Positions 54,603 through 63,999 of a stretch of 64,000 nucleotides of DNA are shown here, one piece after another (position 1 is the stretch's first letter; each line of letters starts with the position of its first letter). The stretch is taken from positions 248,001 to 312,000 of the forward strand of contig NZ_FQWB01000002.1 in the NCBI RefSeq assembly GCF_900129545.1, in the 5' to 3' direction. The stretch is from Flavobacterium fluvii. GTDB lineage: Bacteria > Bacteroidota > Bacteroidia > Flavobacteriales > Flavobacteriaceae. The notes under the pieces were generated by a model, which was given only the letters and a program-made list of their open reading frames with translations, did not search any database and was not told where the DNA came from. The position numbers and the translations under genes are program-made.

Positions 54603-55721
54603 ATGAAAGATACCATCAAAAACGGATTTTATTTCAAGACTTACGAAGCACCATTTCAGTCTCCGTTTGATAAACTCTTTACGATTTTCAAGGAGTTAAT
54701 CACCCATACTTCGGGCGATTTTGACGAAGCTATCGACTGGCTTCGGGAGTTGGACAAAGAATACAAACTCACCGATTCCGCTTATACCATTGATGATTTT
54801 ATCGAAGATTTAAAGAAAAAAGGATACATCCGGGATGAACTCAAAGACGATGGAACTACAGGAACAGGAATTACAGCCAAAACCGAAAGAGCCATTCGCC
54901 AACAAGCGTTGGATAACATTTTTGGAAATCTAAAACGTTCCGGAAGCGGAAATCACAAAACCAAACACGCCGGAAATGGCGATGAACATACGGGAGAATT
55001 TCGGGAATTTCATTTTGGAGACGGATTGGAAAGAATTTCCTTAACCGAAAGTTTACGCAATGCCCAAATCAATAATGGTGTAGCCGATTTTATGCTGACC
55101 GAAAATGATTTGGTGGTCGAAGAAACCCAATACAAATCCCAAATGAGTACGGTTTTGATGATTGACATCAGTCACAGTATGATTCTATATGGCGAAGACA
55201 GAATCACGCCTGCCAAGAAAGTGGCAATGGCTTTAGCCGAATTAATCACGACTCGTTATCCCAAAGATACTTTAGATATTTTGGTTTTTGGAAACGATGC
55301 CTGGACGATTGCTATTCGGGATTTACCCTATTTAAAAGTCGGTCCTTTTCACACCAACACCGTAGCCGGTTTGCAATTGGCAATGGATTTACTCCGCAGA
55401 AAAAAGAATACCAACAAACAGATTTTTATGATTACCGACGGAAAACCGAGCTGTGTTCGGGAAAGAGACGGTACCTATTATATGAACAGCAACGGTCTCG
55501 ACGAATATATAGTCGATAAATGCTACAACGAAGCGCAACAAGCCCGAAAATTGCACATTCCTATCACGACTTTTATGATTGCCAAAGATCCGTATTTGCA
55601 ACAATTTGTGAATCGTTTTACCGAAGCCAATCAGGGAAAAGCTTTTTACACGGGATTAAAAGGTTTGGGCGAAATGATTTTCGAAGATTATGAAACCAAT
55701 CGTAAAAAAAGAATAAAATAG
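54603..55721 (+). CDS. VWA-domain protein, partner of a MoxR-type ATPase
   Basis: 372 aa, cytoplasmic. The N-terminal half is helical (DKLFTIFKELITHTSGDFDE). The C-terminal half is a von Willebrand A domain with a complete metal site: DISHS at Asp188-Ser192, a later Thr in the HTNTVAGLQLAMDLL region, and MITDGKPS. It is followed by an AAA+ ATPase gene of the magnesium-chelatase/MoxR kind, the usual partner; such pairs remodel or metallate protein clients. A dispersed repeat of about 90 bp lies between the two genes. The client is unknown. Confidence 0.88.
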   Translation: MKDTIKNGFYFKTYEAPFQSPFDKLFTIFKELITHTSGDFDEAIDWLRELDKEYKLTDSAYTIDDFIEDLKKKGYIRDELKDDGTTGTGITAKTERAIRQQALDNIFGNLKRSGSGNHKTKHAGNGDEHTGEFREFHFGDGLERISLTESLRNAQINNGVADFMLTENDLVVEETQYKSQMSTVLMIDISHSMILYGEDRITPAKKVAMALAELITTRYPKDTLDILVFGNDAWTIAIRDLPYLKVGPFHTNTVAGLQLAMDLLRRKKNTNKQIFMITDGKPSCVRERDGTYYMNSNGLDEYIVDKCYNEAQQARKLHIPITTFMIAKDPYLQQFVNRFTEANQGKAFYTGLKGLGEMIFEDYETNRKKRIK

Positions 55722-55724
55722 TTT

Positions 55725-55813
55725 TGGGCGTTACCCAAGGGTCGGGCTATTCGTTTCAATCTTTTTTTCGGCGAAAAGCCTCAAAAAAGGATTTACACTT
55801 CTATCCCTAACGC
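55725..55813. repeat. Dispersed GGGCGTTACCC element between VWA and ATPase genes
   Basis: Begins GGGCGTTACCCAAGGGTCGG and ends ATCCCTAACGC, so the outer ends form an inverted pair (GCGTTA/TAACGC), with a T-run and an A-run (TTTTTTTCGG, CAAAAAAGG) inside. I know this sequence type as a frequent intergenic element in Flavobacterium and relatives, often with the words GGGTCGGGCTAT and ATCCCTAACGC. It probably folds into one long hairpin. Confidence 0.65.
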
Positions 55814-55855
55814 AAACCGTATTACTAAACGAATTTCAATTTCAATAAAGAACAA

Positions 55856-57313
55856 ATGAACAACATAAACACACTAGGCGAATTAAAGAAATCCGGATAC
55901 GAAACTAAAAGTATCAAAGACGAGTTGCGTCATAATTTACGGGAGAAAATCAAGTCAGGACAACCCACATTTGAAGGAGTTCACGGTTTTGAAAATACTG
56001 TAATTCCAGAATTGGAACGAGCCATTTTATCCCGTCACAATATCAATTTGTTGGGACTTCGTGGTCAGGCTAAAACGAGATTGGCGCGCAAAATGATTGA
56101 ATTATTAGACGAATACATTCCGTTTGTGACAGGTTCAGAAATCAATGACGATCCGTTGCATCCGATTTCCCGTTTTGCCAAAGATTTAATTGCGGAAAAA
56201 GGAGATGCAACTCCAATATCTTGGTTACATAGAAGCGAACGTTTCTTTGAAAAATTGGCTACTCCAGATGTTACAGTTGCCGATTTAATAGGTGACGTCG
56301 ACCCAATTAAAGCGGCGAATTTGAAATTGTCGTATGCGGATGACAGAGTAATTCATTTTGGGATGATTCCAAGAGCGAATCGTAGTATTTTCGTCATCAA
56401 CGAATTACCCGATTTGCAAGCCAGAATTCAGGTGGCGTTGTTTAATATTTTGCAGGAAGGCGACATTCAGATTCGTGGATTCAAATTAAGAATGCCATTG
56501 GATATGCAATTTATTTTTACCGCTAATCCGGAAGATTATACCAATCGTGGCAGTATTGTAACGCCTTTAAAAGACAGAATTGGTTCTCAAATCCTGACGC
56601 ATTATCCGGAAACCATCAAAATTGCCCGAACGATTACAGAGCAAGAAGCTAAACTGGATGTTGCTCAAAGTGACTTGGTTTATGTTCCTTCATTAGCTAG
56701 AGATTTATTGGAACAAATCAGTTTTGAAGCCAGAGCAAGTGAATTTATAGATAACAAAAGTGGAGTGAGTGCCCGATTGAGCATCACCGCTTTAGAGAAT
56801 TTATTAAGCACTGCCGAACGTCGTGCCTTGAAATCGGGAGTGGATAAAACGACTTTGAGATTATCCGATTTTATGGGAATTATTCCTGCCATTACCGGAA
56901 AAGTAGAATTAGTGTACGAAGGAGAGCAGGAGGGAGCAGCTATTGTGGCGCAACATTTAATTGGAGATGCGATTCGTACTTTCTTCCCCGGTTATTTTCC
57001 TAAAATTGAAAAGTTGGAAAAGCAAGGTGAAAAAACGCCTTATTCAGATATTTTGGAATGGTTTTTTACCGAAAGTGGCTTCGAATTATTAGACGATTGT
57101 TCGGATGAGGAGTACAAAACCATTTTAGAGAGTATTGCTCCGTTGGAAGCTTTAGTCAAAAAATACCAGCCACAATTAGAAAAAGAAGACAGCTATTTTA
57201 TGAAAGAGTTTATTCTTTGGGGATTGGTAGAATACAAAAAATTGAGCAAAGACCGCCTTTCCGAAGGTTATCAGTTCAAGGATTTGTACGGCAGTTATAT
57301 CAGCAAATTGTAA
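55856..57313 (+). CDS. MoxR/magnesium-chelatase-type AAA+ ATPase
   Basis: 485 aa, cytoplasmic AAA+ ATPase. Walker A GLRGQAKT (67-74), a Walker B-like FVINELPDL, and the insert QEGDIQIRGFKLRMPLDMQFIFTANPEDY typical of the chelatase I/MoxR branch. Sensor and arginine-finger region near PLKDRIGS. It acts with the VWA protein encoded just before it. ATPases of this branch hydrolyse ATP to remodel a target carried by the VWA partner. It ends at a good terminator. Confidence 0.92.
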   Translation: MNNINTLGELKKSGYETKSIKDELRHNLREKIKSGQPTFEGVHGFENTVIPELERAILSRHNINLLGLRGQAKTRLARKMIELLDEYIPFVTGSEINDDPLHPISRFAKDLIAEKGDATPISWLHRSERFFEKLATPDVTVADLIGDVDPIKAANLKLSYADDRVIHFGMIPRANRSIFVINELPDLQARIQVALFNILQEGDIQIRGFKLRMPLDMQFIFTANPEDYTNRGSIVTPLKDRIGSQILTHYPETIKIARTITEQEAKLDVAQSDLVYVPSLARDLLEQISFEARASEFIDNKSGVSARLSITALENLLSTAERRALKSGVDKTTLRLSDFMGIIPAITGKVELVYEGEQEGAAIVAQHLIGDAIRTFFPGYFPKIEKLEKQGEKTPYSDILEWFFTESGFELLDDCSDEEYKTILESIAPLEALVKKYQPQLEKEDSYFMKEFILWGLVEYKKLSKDRLSEGYQFKDLYGSYISKL

Positions 57314-57319
57314 AAATAG

Positions 57320-57354
57320 AAAAAGGGTTAAGCGTTATATGTTAAACCCTTTTT
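57320..57354 (+). terminator. Terminator after the ATPase gene
   Basis: Stem AAAAAGGGTT (57320-57329) / AACCCTTTTT (57345-57354), 10 bp, 15-base loop, T-run. Confidence 0.8.
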
Positions 57355-57439
57355 TTATTAATTCCCAAAAAGGCATTTCCCCATTTTATTTAGCCTACCT
57401 TGCTCCGTTGGCTGTATTTTCAGTCTTTCCAAAATAATA

Positions 57440-58033
57440 ATGGAAAATTCCTTTGAGGATTTGATTGCCACTTATATTGAAAATAAAGTAGGTATATCAG
57501 AACATTTTTTGAGTGCTGAATTAGCCAATAATCTAAAACAAAACTTACTGACTTTAAACCAAAATAGTTTGCTGAAATCAGCAGGAATTGGCAATTCCGA
57601 GAAACTTTCTTATGACGGTGCGATTCGAAGTGATTCGATTTATTGGCTGGATAAAAAGAACAATAATACTTTTGAAAACGAATTTTTTACTCAAATCGAG
57701 GCTTTTATTTTGTATTTGAACGAAAGTTGTTATGCGGGAATAACGGGCTATGAGTTTCATTATTCGTTGTATGAAACGGGAGATTTCTATTTGAAACATT
57801 TAGATCAATTCAAAAATAATCCCAGTCGAAAATATTCGATGATTAGCTATTTGAACAGCAATTGGCAGGAAAGTGATGGTGGCGAATTACTCATTCATCA
57901 ATTAGACAACAATCAGAAAATCAGTCCCACCCAAGGGAAAACCGTTTTCTTTAAAAGTGATGAATTGGTTCACGAAGTTTTGGTCACCCAAAATACCCGA
58001 ATGAGTATTACTGGTTGGTTAAAAAGTGATTAA
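57440..58033 (+). CDS. 2-oxoglutarate/Fe(II) dioxygenase (prolyl-4-hydroxylase-like)
   Basis: 197 aa. The iron site of the double-stranded beta-helix fold is visible: His and Asp in FYLKHLDQF, the second His in DELVHEVL, and the Arg that holds 2-oxoglutarate in RMSITGWL. GGELLIHQL gives another core strand. This is the SM-20/EGL-9-like group that hydroxylates proline or other residues in proteins. It is convergent with the glutaminase-like gene and ends only 3 bp from it, with no terminator between. The substrate is unknown. Confidence 0.88.
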   Translation: MENSFEDLIATYIENKVGISEHFLSAELANNLKQNLLTLNQNSLLKSAGIGNSEKLSYDGAIRSDSIYWLDKKNNNTFENEFFTQIEAFILYLNESCYAGITGYEFHYSLYETGDFYLKHLDQFKNNPSRKYSMISYLNSNWQESDGGELLIHQLDNNQKISPTQGKTVFFKSDELVHEVLVTQNTRMSITGWLKSD

Positions 58034-58036
58034 GAT

Positions 58037-58849
58037 TTAATTGTTTATTAAGTCATTCAAAACTGCCATAGACTCTTGCCATTTGTTGAGATTTGCTAAA
58101 TAAATTTGGCGGTATTTTGCAATTATTTCCTGATGTTTAATCTGAAAGTCAGTAGTCATTTCATAATTCCAATTGCCATCTCTAATAACGGTTTCAAAAT
58201 TAAATACATTTCCCACTAACATTTTGTAATCATAAACTAAATTCTGATGCTCAGGAGAATTCAGTATCGGTTTGATTTCCGCATCATAAAAAGCGATAGC
58301 GGTTTCATTAACTGACAATCCTTGTTCTATCCAATGTTGCTCTAGAGCATCTTCTTCGTATTTGAAAAAGTCAGTAATGAGTTTGTCCGAAAACCAATCC
58401 GGCAGTTTAACATTAGTTGGATTAGCATCTAGTGATTCATCATAAGGAAGCAGTTCCGAATTAGGAATCATAGAGGAATTGAATAAATACCATTCCGAAT
58501 CTACAATTAAATAGATAAGTTGTTTTATTTTTAGTTTGGCAAGCCAGGTTCTGTAGCGGACAGGAGTTTTAAATAATCCCGGGTCAATAGCCATTTTACG
58601 TACTTTATTTCCAATCCGAACCTTAACAATTGGAGCCACGTGATAACCCCAATCGATTTTTCCGGTAGGTGATATGTTTTTTTTATCAGGGATCGATATT
58701 AATTTGGAACTGGAAGTAGAATAAACAACAGGAGCAAACGCCCAAATTTTGGCACATTGATAGCCTTTAGATGCTAATAACAAACTGATATAATGTGAGA
58801 TATTATGACAATTGGCTTGTTGATAACCAAAAGGAATTCCCGATTTCAT
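58037..58849 (-). CDS. Protein-glutaminase-like deamidase
   Basis: 270 aa from ATG at 58849. The sequence resembles the protein-glutaminase family (papain-like fold, known from Chryseobacterium), which deamidates glutamine side chains in proteins. Cys14 in QANCHNISHY, His70 in WGYHVAP and Asp89 in AIDPGLF match the expected Cys-His-Asp order and spacing. The frame stays open 39 codons upstream of this ATG and that stretch (TPRKASILDLKTANALFAEI) also fits the family, so the true start is probably earlier and not a standard codon. No signal peptide is visible. It follows the transglutaminase-like gene, 103 bp past its stop, and is probably co-transcribed. Confidence 0.72.
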   Translation of the reverse strand: MKSGIPFGYQQANCHNISHYISLLLASKGYQCAKIWAFAPVVYSTSSSKLISIPDKKNISPTGKIDWGYHVAPIVKVRIGNKVRKMAIDPGLFKTPVRYRTWLAKLKIKQLIYLIVDSEWYLFNSSMIPNSELLPYDESLDANPTNVKLPDWFSDKLITDFFKYEEDALEQHWIEQGLSVNETAIAFYDAEIKPILNSPEHQNLVYDYKMLVGNVFNFETVIRDGNWNYEMTTDFQIKHQEIIAKYRQIYLANLNKWQESMAVLNDLINN

Positions 58850-58952
58850 AATTTCTGCAAATAGTGCGTTTGCTGTTTTTAGATCTAATATTGATGCTTT
58901 TCTTGGCGTTAAAAGTGGATGTCTTTTGATGGTGTTATTATTAAAAATATAA

Positions 58953-59822
58953 TTATTGCAAAGGTATCACATCTACCTCGACTTTTACTTTATGATCGCC
59001 AGAACTGAAAATAATTCCTTTTAAAGGAGACACATCAGCAAAATCTCTTCCGTAAGCCGTTACAATATGACGCTGTTGCGGAATCATATTGTTGGTTGGG
59101 TCAAATTCGCACCAGCCCATTTCAGGAATATAAACGGAAATCCAGGCGTGTGAAGCATCAGAACCTTCTAATTTTGGTTTTCCTTTTGGAGGTAAAGTTT
59201 CGATATAACCGCTTACATATCGTGCCGGAATTCCCACACTTCGCAAACTGGCAATCGCCAGATGTGAGAAATCCTGACAAACGCCTTTTCGTTCTTTAAG
59301 TACTGTTTTTAGGGGTGTATTGACATTAGTAGAACCTGATTTGAATTGAAATTCGGTATATATTTTTTTGATTAAATCCAAAATAGCTTCAAAAAGAGAT
59401 ACATCTGGAAGCAGACAGGTCTTAGCAAAAGCTTGTATTTCTTCGTCCCAGGTTATGTATTGACTAGGCAATTGGTATTGTAAAACTTCCGTTTTAAGGG
59501 CGTGATCTTTTATGAATTTTATTCTGGCCTCTTCGCAGGTAATTGGATTTAGCGGCTGAACGACATTGTTCAATACTTCAACTTCACTGGAAACCATAAC
59601 TTTTAGTGATTTATGCGATTCGTGAAGCGAAAAATAATGTTGGATATTACCAAAATAATCCGTGCGAGAATATATTTTAGACGGTTTTGGTTCAATCTCT
59701 AATTTGAAATTGGTACATATTTGCTTGGCAGAATTCTGTGGTTGCAGACACAAAATGCTTTGGTAATTGTGCACCTCATTTACATAGGTATAAAGAGTCT
59801 TATGTTTTAATTTATATTTCAT
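58953..59822 (-). CDS. Transglutaminase-like protein
   Basis: 289 aa from ATG at 59822, which overlaps the end of the ATP-grasp gene by 11 bp; an alternative start 18 bp upstream gives a poorer N-terminus. Bacterial transglutaminase N-terminal region (YKLKHKTLYTYVNEVHNYQS) and core with the triad Cys in GVCQDFSHLAI, His in DASHAWISVY and Asp in FDPTNN. In such operons these proteins may act as peptidases or amide-bond enzymes on peptides made by the ATP-grasp partner. Translationally coupled to that gene. Confidence 0.92.
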   Translation of the reverse strand: MKYKLKHKTLYTYVNEVHNYQSILCLQPQNSAKQICTNFKLEIEPKPSKIYSRTDYFGNIQHYFSLHESHKSLKVMVSSEVEVLNNVVQPLNPITCEEARIKFIKDHALKTEVLQYQLPSQYITWDEEIQAFAKTCLLPDVSLFEAILDLIKKIYTEFQFKSGSTNVNTPLKTVLKERKGVCQDFSHLAIASLRSVGIPARYVSGYIETLPPKGKPKLEGSDASHAWISVYIPEMGWCEFDPTNNMIPQQRHIVTAYGRDFADVSPLKGIIFSSGDHKVKVEVDVIPLQ

Positions 59823-62403
59823 CAGTATCTCTATTTTCAAGGGTGTCTAAAACGGAATGTTGCATCACAGAATGGTTAAAATACAAACGGGACAAGTTGT
59901 TGGAAACATTGCAAATCAGTTCAAAAACCTTGGAGAGCGTTTCGTCCAATTCAGGTCGAAATTGGGTTTCCTCGTCCACTTCTATAAGATGGTCAGCATT
60001 AATTAATTTAACAATCGTGCTGGCTTCCAAAGCTGATTTCTCGGCAATGCTCAATCGATTCGGCTCATTGGTTTTGGGTAATTGAGACAGATAATACGAA
60101 AGCGTGTCCAATAAAAAGGAAAGGGTATAAGGTAAGTTTTTTTCTAAAAACACCATATTGATAACGGCTTTCAAACTCAAATGCGATTTGTATATATGTC
60201 GATATTGTGCCAATAAATGGTGGTTTTCCAGAATAGCTTCCATCAAAAGGACTTCTTCTTCCTCAATTTTTTTGTAATTGAAAGTAGAACGGAAAACAGA
60301 AATTAAAGATAAAATTCGTTCCACGTTTTTCCCTGTTTCCAATAAATAAAAACCATTGTCTCGAGGCAAGGTTTCATATATATTTCCATAAAAGGAAAAA
60401 AGACGAATGTGCAATTTGTCCAAGGCGTGATTGACATAATTGATTTTATTGGTGTTGGTTTTTTTAAGCACAAAAAGACTGTCTTCCAATAAATTGATGA
60501 TGCGTCGGGTGTCGTGATTCCATTTTTCACTCACCTGGTTAATGGTTCGAAGGAGAGATTGAATGTTGTAAGCCACTGAACCCTTTTTGGTTGGATCATT
60601 AATCAAAAGCAATAATTCGGCAAGTGGGTTTTCAAAAATAGCTTCATTGTCAAATTCTTCCCCGTCTTCGTCTTCTTTTCCAACAAATCCCGGATAGGTT
60701 TGTGTAAGATGAGTCAACGATTTTAATAAAACCACCAAAAATTCAGGTTGTTTATTGCCGTGCTTGGTTACGTTTTCGTTGAGGCTACTCAAAATTATTT
60801 TCAGAAAACTACGCAAAGCCATCGTTCTTTCGCACAAGCGACCCAGCCAAAACAAGTTTTCGGCATTGCGACTCGTTAACGAATTATTCAGTTGATTGTT
60901 GGTGTTTTTTCGTTCTACCGTTCTTTCAATATATTCTGTTGGTGCATCCGTAATAATCCAGGTGTCTTTTGAAATTCCACCCAATTGATTCGAAATCTCA
61001 AACTTGTCTTTTAAGGCAGAACTTCTGGTCAAACCGCCTTGCATTACTTTATAATCATCTCCGTCAGCTATCAAGAAAGCACGAATGGCTGCATATCTGG
61101 GTTCTATCGTTCCATTAATAAAAGCTGGAGTGGTAGATAAACTCACTTCTTCTTGGGCAACATAATCTTTTGGGGTCTTAAGAATCAGATTCTTTAAATC
61201 TTCCAGTTGTTCTACATTCAATAAACGTGCATAAATGGATCTAAAACCTTGTTTTCGGTTGGTTTTTTTGATGATTAACTTGGGTAAATTAGCCAAAACA
61301 AAGTTCAATTCTTTCGGTTGACCGCACCACCAAGTTGCTATGGAATTCAACAATAAAGGTTCATTCAACAGAAATTTACAGGCATTTTGCATAAAAGCCA
61401 TCAAACCATAATTTTCCAAAACACTGGTTCCAGGAGGATTTATAACCGAAACATTTCCCAAACGAATCACTTGCAACAGCCCCGGAATTCCCAGCAGGGA
61501 ATCTCGGCGCAATTCCAAAGGGTCGCACCATTCGTCATCCAATCGTTTGATGATGACATCTACCCGTTCGAGTCTGTCAATCGATTTCAGCCACACAAAA
61601 CCATCTCGAACCAATAAATCGTTTCCTTGAACCAAGGTATAACCCAAATAGGACGAAAGATAAACGTGTTCAAAATAAGTTTCGTTTCCAGGGCCTGGAG
61701 TCAAGAAAACCACGTTTGGATTTTCATTGGTATTGTTTCCCAACATATCAACGGTTTGTTGCAGTTGATTAAAATAAGGAGAAAGCCTTTTTCTATATGT
61801 TTTTTTATTGAGTTCAGGAATCACCTTGCTCATTACAATTCTATTTTCGAGAGCATATCCTGCACCGGAAGGGGCTTGGGTTCTGTTGTCCAACAGCCAC
61901 ATTTTTCCGTCGGGACCGCGGGCTAAATCAACGGCATAATTCAATAATTGTTTGTCGTGTTTTTGTCTAATGTCAAAACAAGGCAAGAGAAATCCCGAAT
62001 TGTCAAAAACCAATTCGGCAGGAATAATGGCGTTTTTAATCAATAATTGAGGTCCGTAAAGGTCTTTCAAAATCAAATTCAGCAAACGGGCTCTTTGCAA
62101 CAATCCTTTTTCGATGACTTTCCATTCAGATTCGTGAATCAGGAACGGAATGGGATCCAATTTCCAGGCACGATTTGATTCTTTATTGGAATCATACACA
62201 TTATAGGTAACCCCGTTTTCCCTTAATTTTTTTACAATTTCTTGATTGCGCAATTCCAATTCTGCAATTCCAATAGATTCTAAAGTGTCAAAAAGCCCTT
62301 GCCAATACGGCTTTACCTGACCATTTTGATCCAGTACTTCGTCGTAAGAATTGATTTTTTCTTTATAGGTTTGGAGCAGTCCCAATGAAATATCCTGAAT
62401 CAT
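59812..62403 (-). CDS. Circularly permuted ATP-grasp fused to alpha-E domain
   Basis: 863 aa. The N-terminal about 490 residues are a circularly permuted ATP-grasp (ARGPDGKMWLLDNRTQAPSG, VFLTPGPGNETYFEH, RDGFVWLKSIDRLERVDVI). From about 510 on it is the helical alpha-E (DUF403) domain (LTSRNAENLFWLGRLCERT). In many genomes these are two genes; here they are one chain. It is conserved with transglutaminase-like and DUF2126 proteins, a set proposed in the literature to make and process a peptide or amide product. Its start is 87 bp after the DUF2126 stop. Confidence 0.92.
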   Translation of the reverse strand: MIQDISLGLLQTYKEKINSYDEVLDQNGQVKPYWQGLFDTLESIGIAELELRNQEIVKKLRENGVTYNVYDSNKESNRAWKLDPIPFLIHESEWKVIEKGLLQRARLLNLILKDLYGPQLLIKNAIIPAELVFDNSGFLLPCFDIRQKHDKQLLNYAVDLARGPDGKMWLLDNRTQAPSGAGYALENRIVMSKVIPELNKKTYRKRLSPYFNQLQQTVDMLGNNTNENPNVVFLTPGPGNETYFEHVYLSSYLGYTLVQGNDLLVRDGFVWLKSIDRLERVDVIIKRLDDEWCDPLELRRDSLLGIPGLLQVIRLGNVSVINPPGTSVLENYGLMAFMQNACKFLLNEPLLLNSIATWWCGQPKELNFVLANLPKLIIKKTNRKQGFRSIYARLLNVEQLEDLKNLILKTPKDYVAQEEVSLSTTPAFINGTIEPRYAAIRAFLIADGDDYKVMQGGLTRSSALKDKFEISNQLGGISKDTWIITDAPTEYIERTVERKNTNNQLNNSLTSRNAENLFWLGRLCERTMALRSFLKIILSSLNENVTKHGNKQPEFLVVLLKSLTHLTQTYPGFVGKEDEDGEEFDNEAIFENPLAELLLLINDPTKKGSVAYNIQSLLRTINQVSEKWNHDTRRIINLLEDSLFVLKKTNTNKINYVNHALDKLHIRLFSFYGNIYETLPRDNGFYLLETGKNVERILSLISVFRSTFNYKKIEEEEVLLMEAILENHHLLAQYRHIYKSHLSLKAVINMVFLEKNLPYTLSFLLDTLSYYLSQLPKTNEPNRLSIAEKSALEASTIVKLINADHLIEVDEETQFRPELDETLSKVFELICNVSNNLSRLYFNHSVMQHSVLDTLENRDTDEI

Positions 62404-62490
62404 TTGTCGATATTGAATGAATTACGTTTTATTATTATGCAAAATAATAGCTTTTAATGCGAACAGCAATGCAAATGTTTGAAATAAATA

Positions 62491-63999
62491 TTATTCTTTT
62501 GCCACCCAAAAATGTCTCAAATCCAGTGTATTTGGATATTCCGGATTAACCAATTCTATAGGTGTGTCCGGTTTGAGATTGGTTTTATTTTCAGCAACAA
62601 ATCTCGAAACTGTCGGTGTGTTAATAACGGGTGCGCTTTGTTCTGAAACAGCGGATGGTGTATGACCAAAATCCCAAAAACGACTAATTTTTCTAGATTC
62701 AGCTTCATAGCTATTTACAGGATAAGTTTCAAAACTTCGTCCTCCGGGATGCGAAACAAAATAGGTACAGCCACCAATTGATTTATTATTCCAGGTATCA
62801 ACAATATCAAAAACCAAAGGTACATCAACTCCAATATTAGGATGCAATGCCGATGGTGGATTCCAGGCTTTGTAACGAATTCCAGCCACGTATTCGCCTT
62901 TGGTTCCCGTGCTTCTCAATGGAATTCTACAACCTTTGCACAGCAAAATATGGCGTTCGGGGATGATTCCAGAAACTTTAACTTGCAATCTTTCCAATGA
63001 GGAATCCACAAAACGAGCAGTTCCATTACTTGATAATTCCTCTCCCAAAACGTGCCAAGGCTCAATTCCCAAACGAATTTCCAATTGAATATTATCCACT
63101 GTAATACCTCCGTGATGCGGGAATCTAAATTCGAAAAATGGATCAAACCACGAAATATCAAAATCATAACCAGCATCTTTCAAATCATTTACTACATCAA
63201 TCATATCCAGATAAGCGAAGTGTGGCAACAGGAATTTATCGTGCAATTCGGTTCCCCAACGCACTAATTTTTTCTCATACGGATTTTTCCAAAACTTGGC
63301 TACCAAAGAACGAACCAATAGGTTTTGAACCAGATTCATGTGTTTGTGCGGAGGCATGTCAAAAGCCCGTAATTCTAGTATTCCCAAACGTCCTGTTGGC
63401 GAATCGGGAGAGTATAACTTGTCGATGCAAAATTCAGTTCTATGCGTATTTCCTGTGATGTCGGTCAGTAGATTTCTAAAAATTCGATCCACCATCCAAA
63501 AAGGAATGTCTTTGTCTTTTGGAATTTGTTCGAAGGCAATTTCCATTTCATACAAGCGTTCGTCACGACCTTCGTCAATACGAGGTGCCTGACTTGTCGG
63601 ACCAATAAACGGTCCTGCAAATAGATAACTCAAAACAGGATGATGTTGCCAATAGGTAATCAGGCTTCGCAATAAATCGGGTCTTCGCAACAGCGGACTG
63701 TCTTCTGGTTTTGAAGCACCTAATGTCACGTGATTTCCACCGCCAGTTCCGGTATGACGGCCATCAACCATAAATTTGTCGGTTCCTAAACGGGAAAGAA
63801 AAGCTTCTTCGTATAAAGCCGTGGTGTTGTCCACAATTTCCTGCCAGGATTTCGCAGGATGAACATTGACTTCAATAACACCGGGATCCGGAGTTACCAT
63901 CATTTTTTCGATGCGGTAATCGGTTTCAGGTTGATAACCTTCAATTCGAACCGGTATCTGCAATTTTTCGGCAGTTGCTTCTACTGAGGCAATCAAATC
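62491..63999 (-). CDS. DUF2126/transglutaminase-like large protein, 5' end outside window
   Basis: C-terminal 503 codons of a protein whose family members usually have over 1000 residues; the frame is open to the window edge, so no start is seen. The visible part has TPDPGVIEVNVHPAKSW, DGRHTGTGGGNHVTLG and HKHMNLVQNLLVRSL, which I associate with DUF2126, a domain that follows a transglutaminase core and may be a glutamine-synthetase-like amidoligase. It leads the operon with ATP-grasp/alpha-E, transglutaminase and glutaminase-like genes. Its N-terminal core cannot be checked here. Confidence 0.88.
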   Translation of the reverse strand, partial: DLIASVEATAEKLQIPVRIEGYQPETDYRIEKMMVTPDPGVIEVNVHPAKSWQEIVDNTTALYEEAFLSRLGTDKFMVDGRHTGTGGGNHVTLGASKPEDSPLLRRPDLLRSLITYWQHHPVLSYLFAGPFIGPTSQAPRIDEGRDERLYEMEIAFEQIPKDKDIPFWMVDRIFRNLLTDITGNTHRTEFCIDKLYSPDSPTGRLGILELRAFDMPPHKHMNLVQNLLVRSLVAKFWKNPYEKKLVRWGTELHDKFLLPHFAYLDMIDVVNDLKDAGYDFDISWFDPFFEFRFPHHGGITVDNIQLEIRLGIEPWHVLGEELSSNGTARFVDSSLERLQVKVSGIIPERHILLCKGCRIPLRSTGTKGEYVAGIRYKAWNPPSALHPNIGVDVPLVFDIVDTWNNKSIGGCTYFVSHPGGRSFETYPVNSYEAESRKISRFWDFGHTPSAVSEQSAPVINTPTVSRFVAENKTNLKPDTPIELVNPEYPNTLDLRHFWVAKE

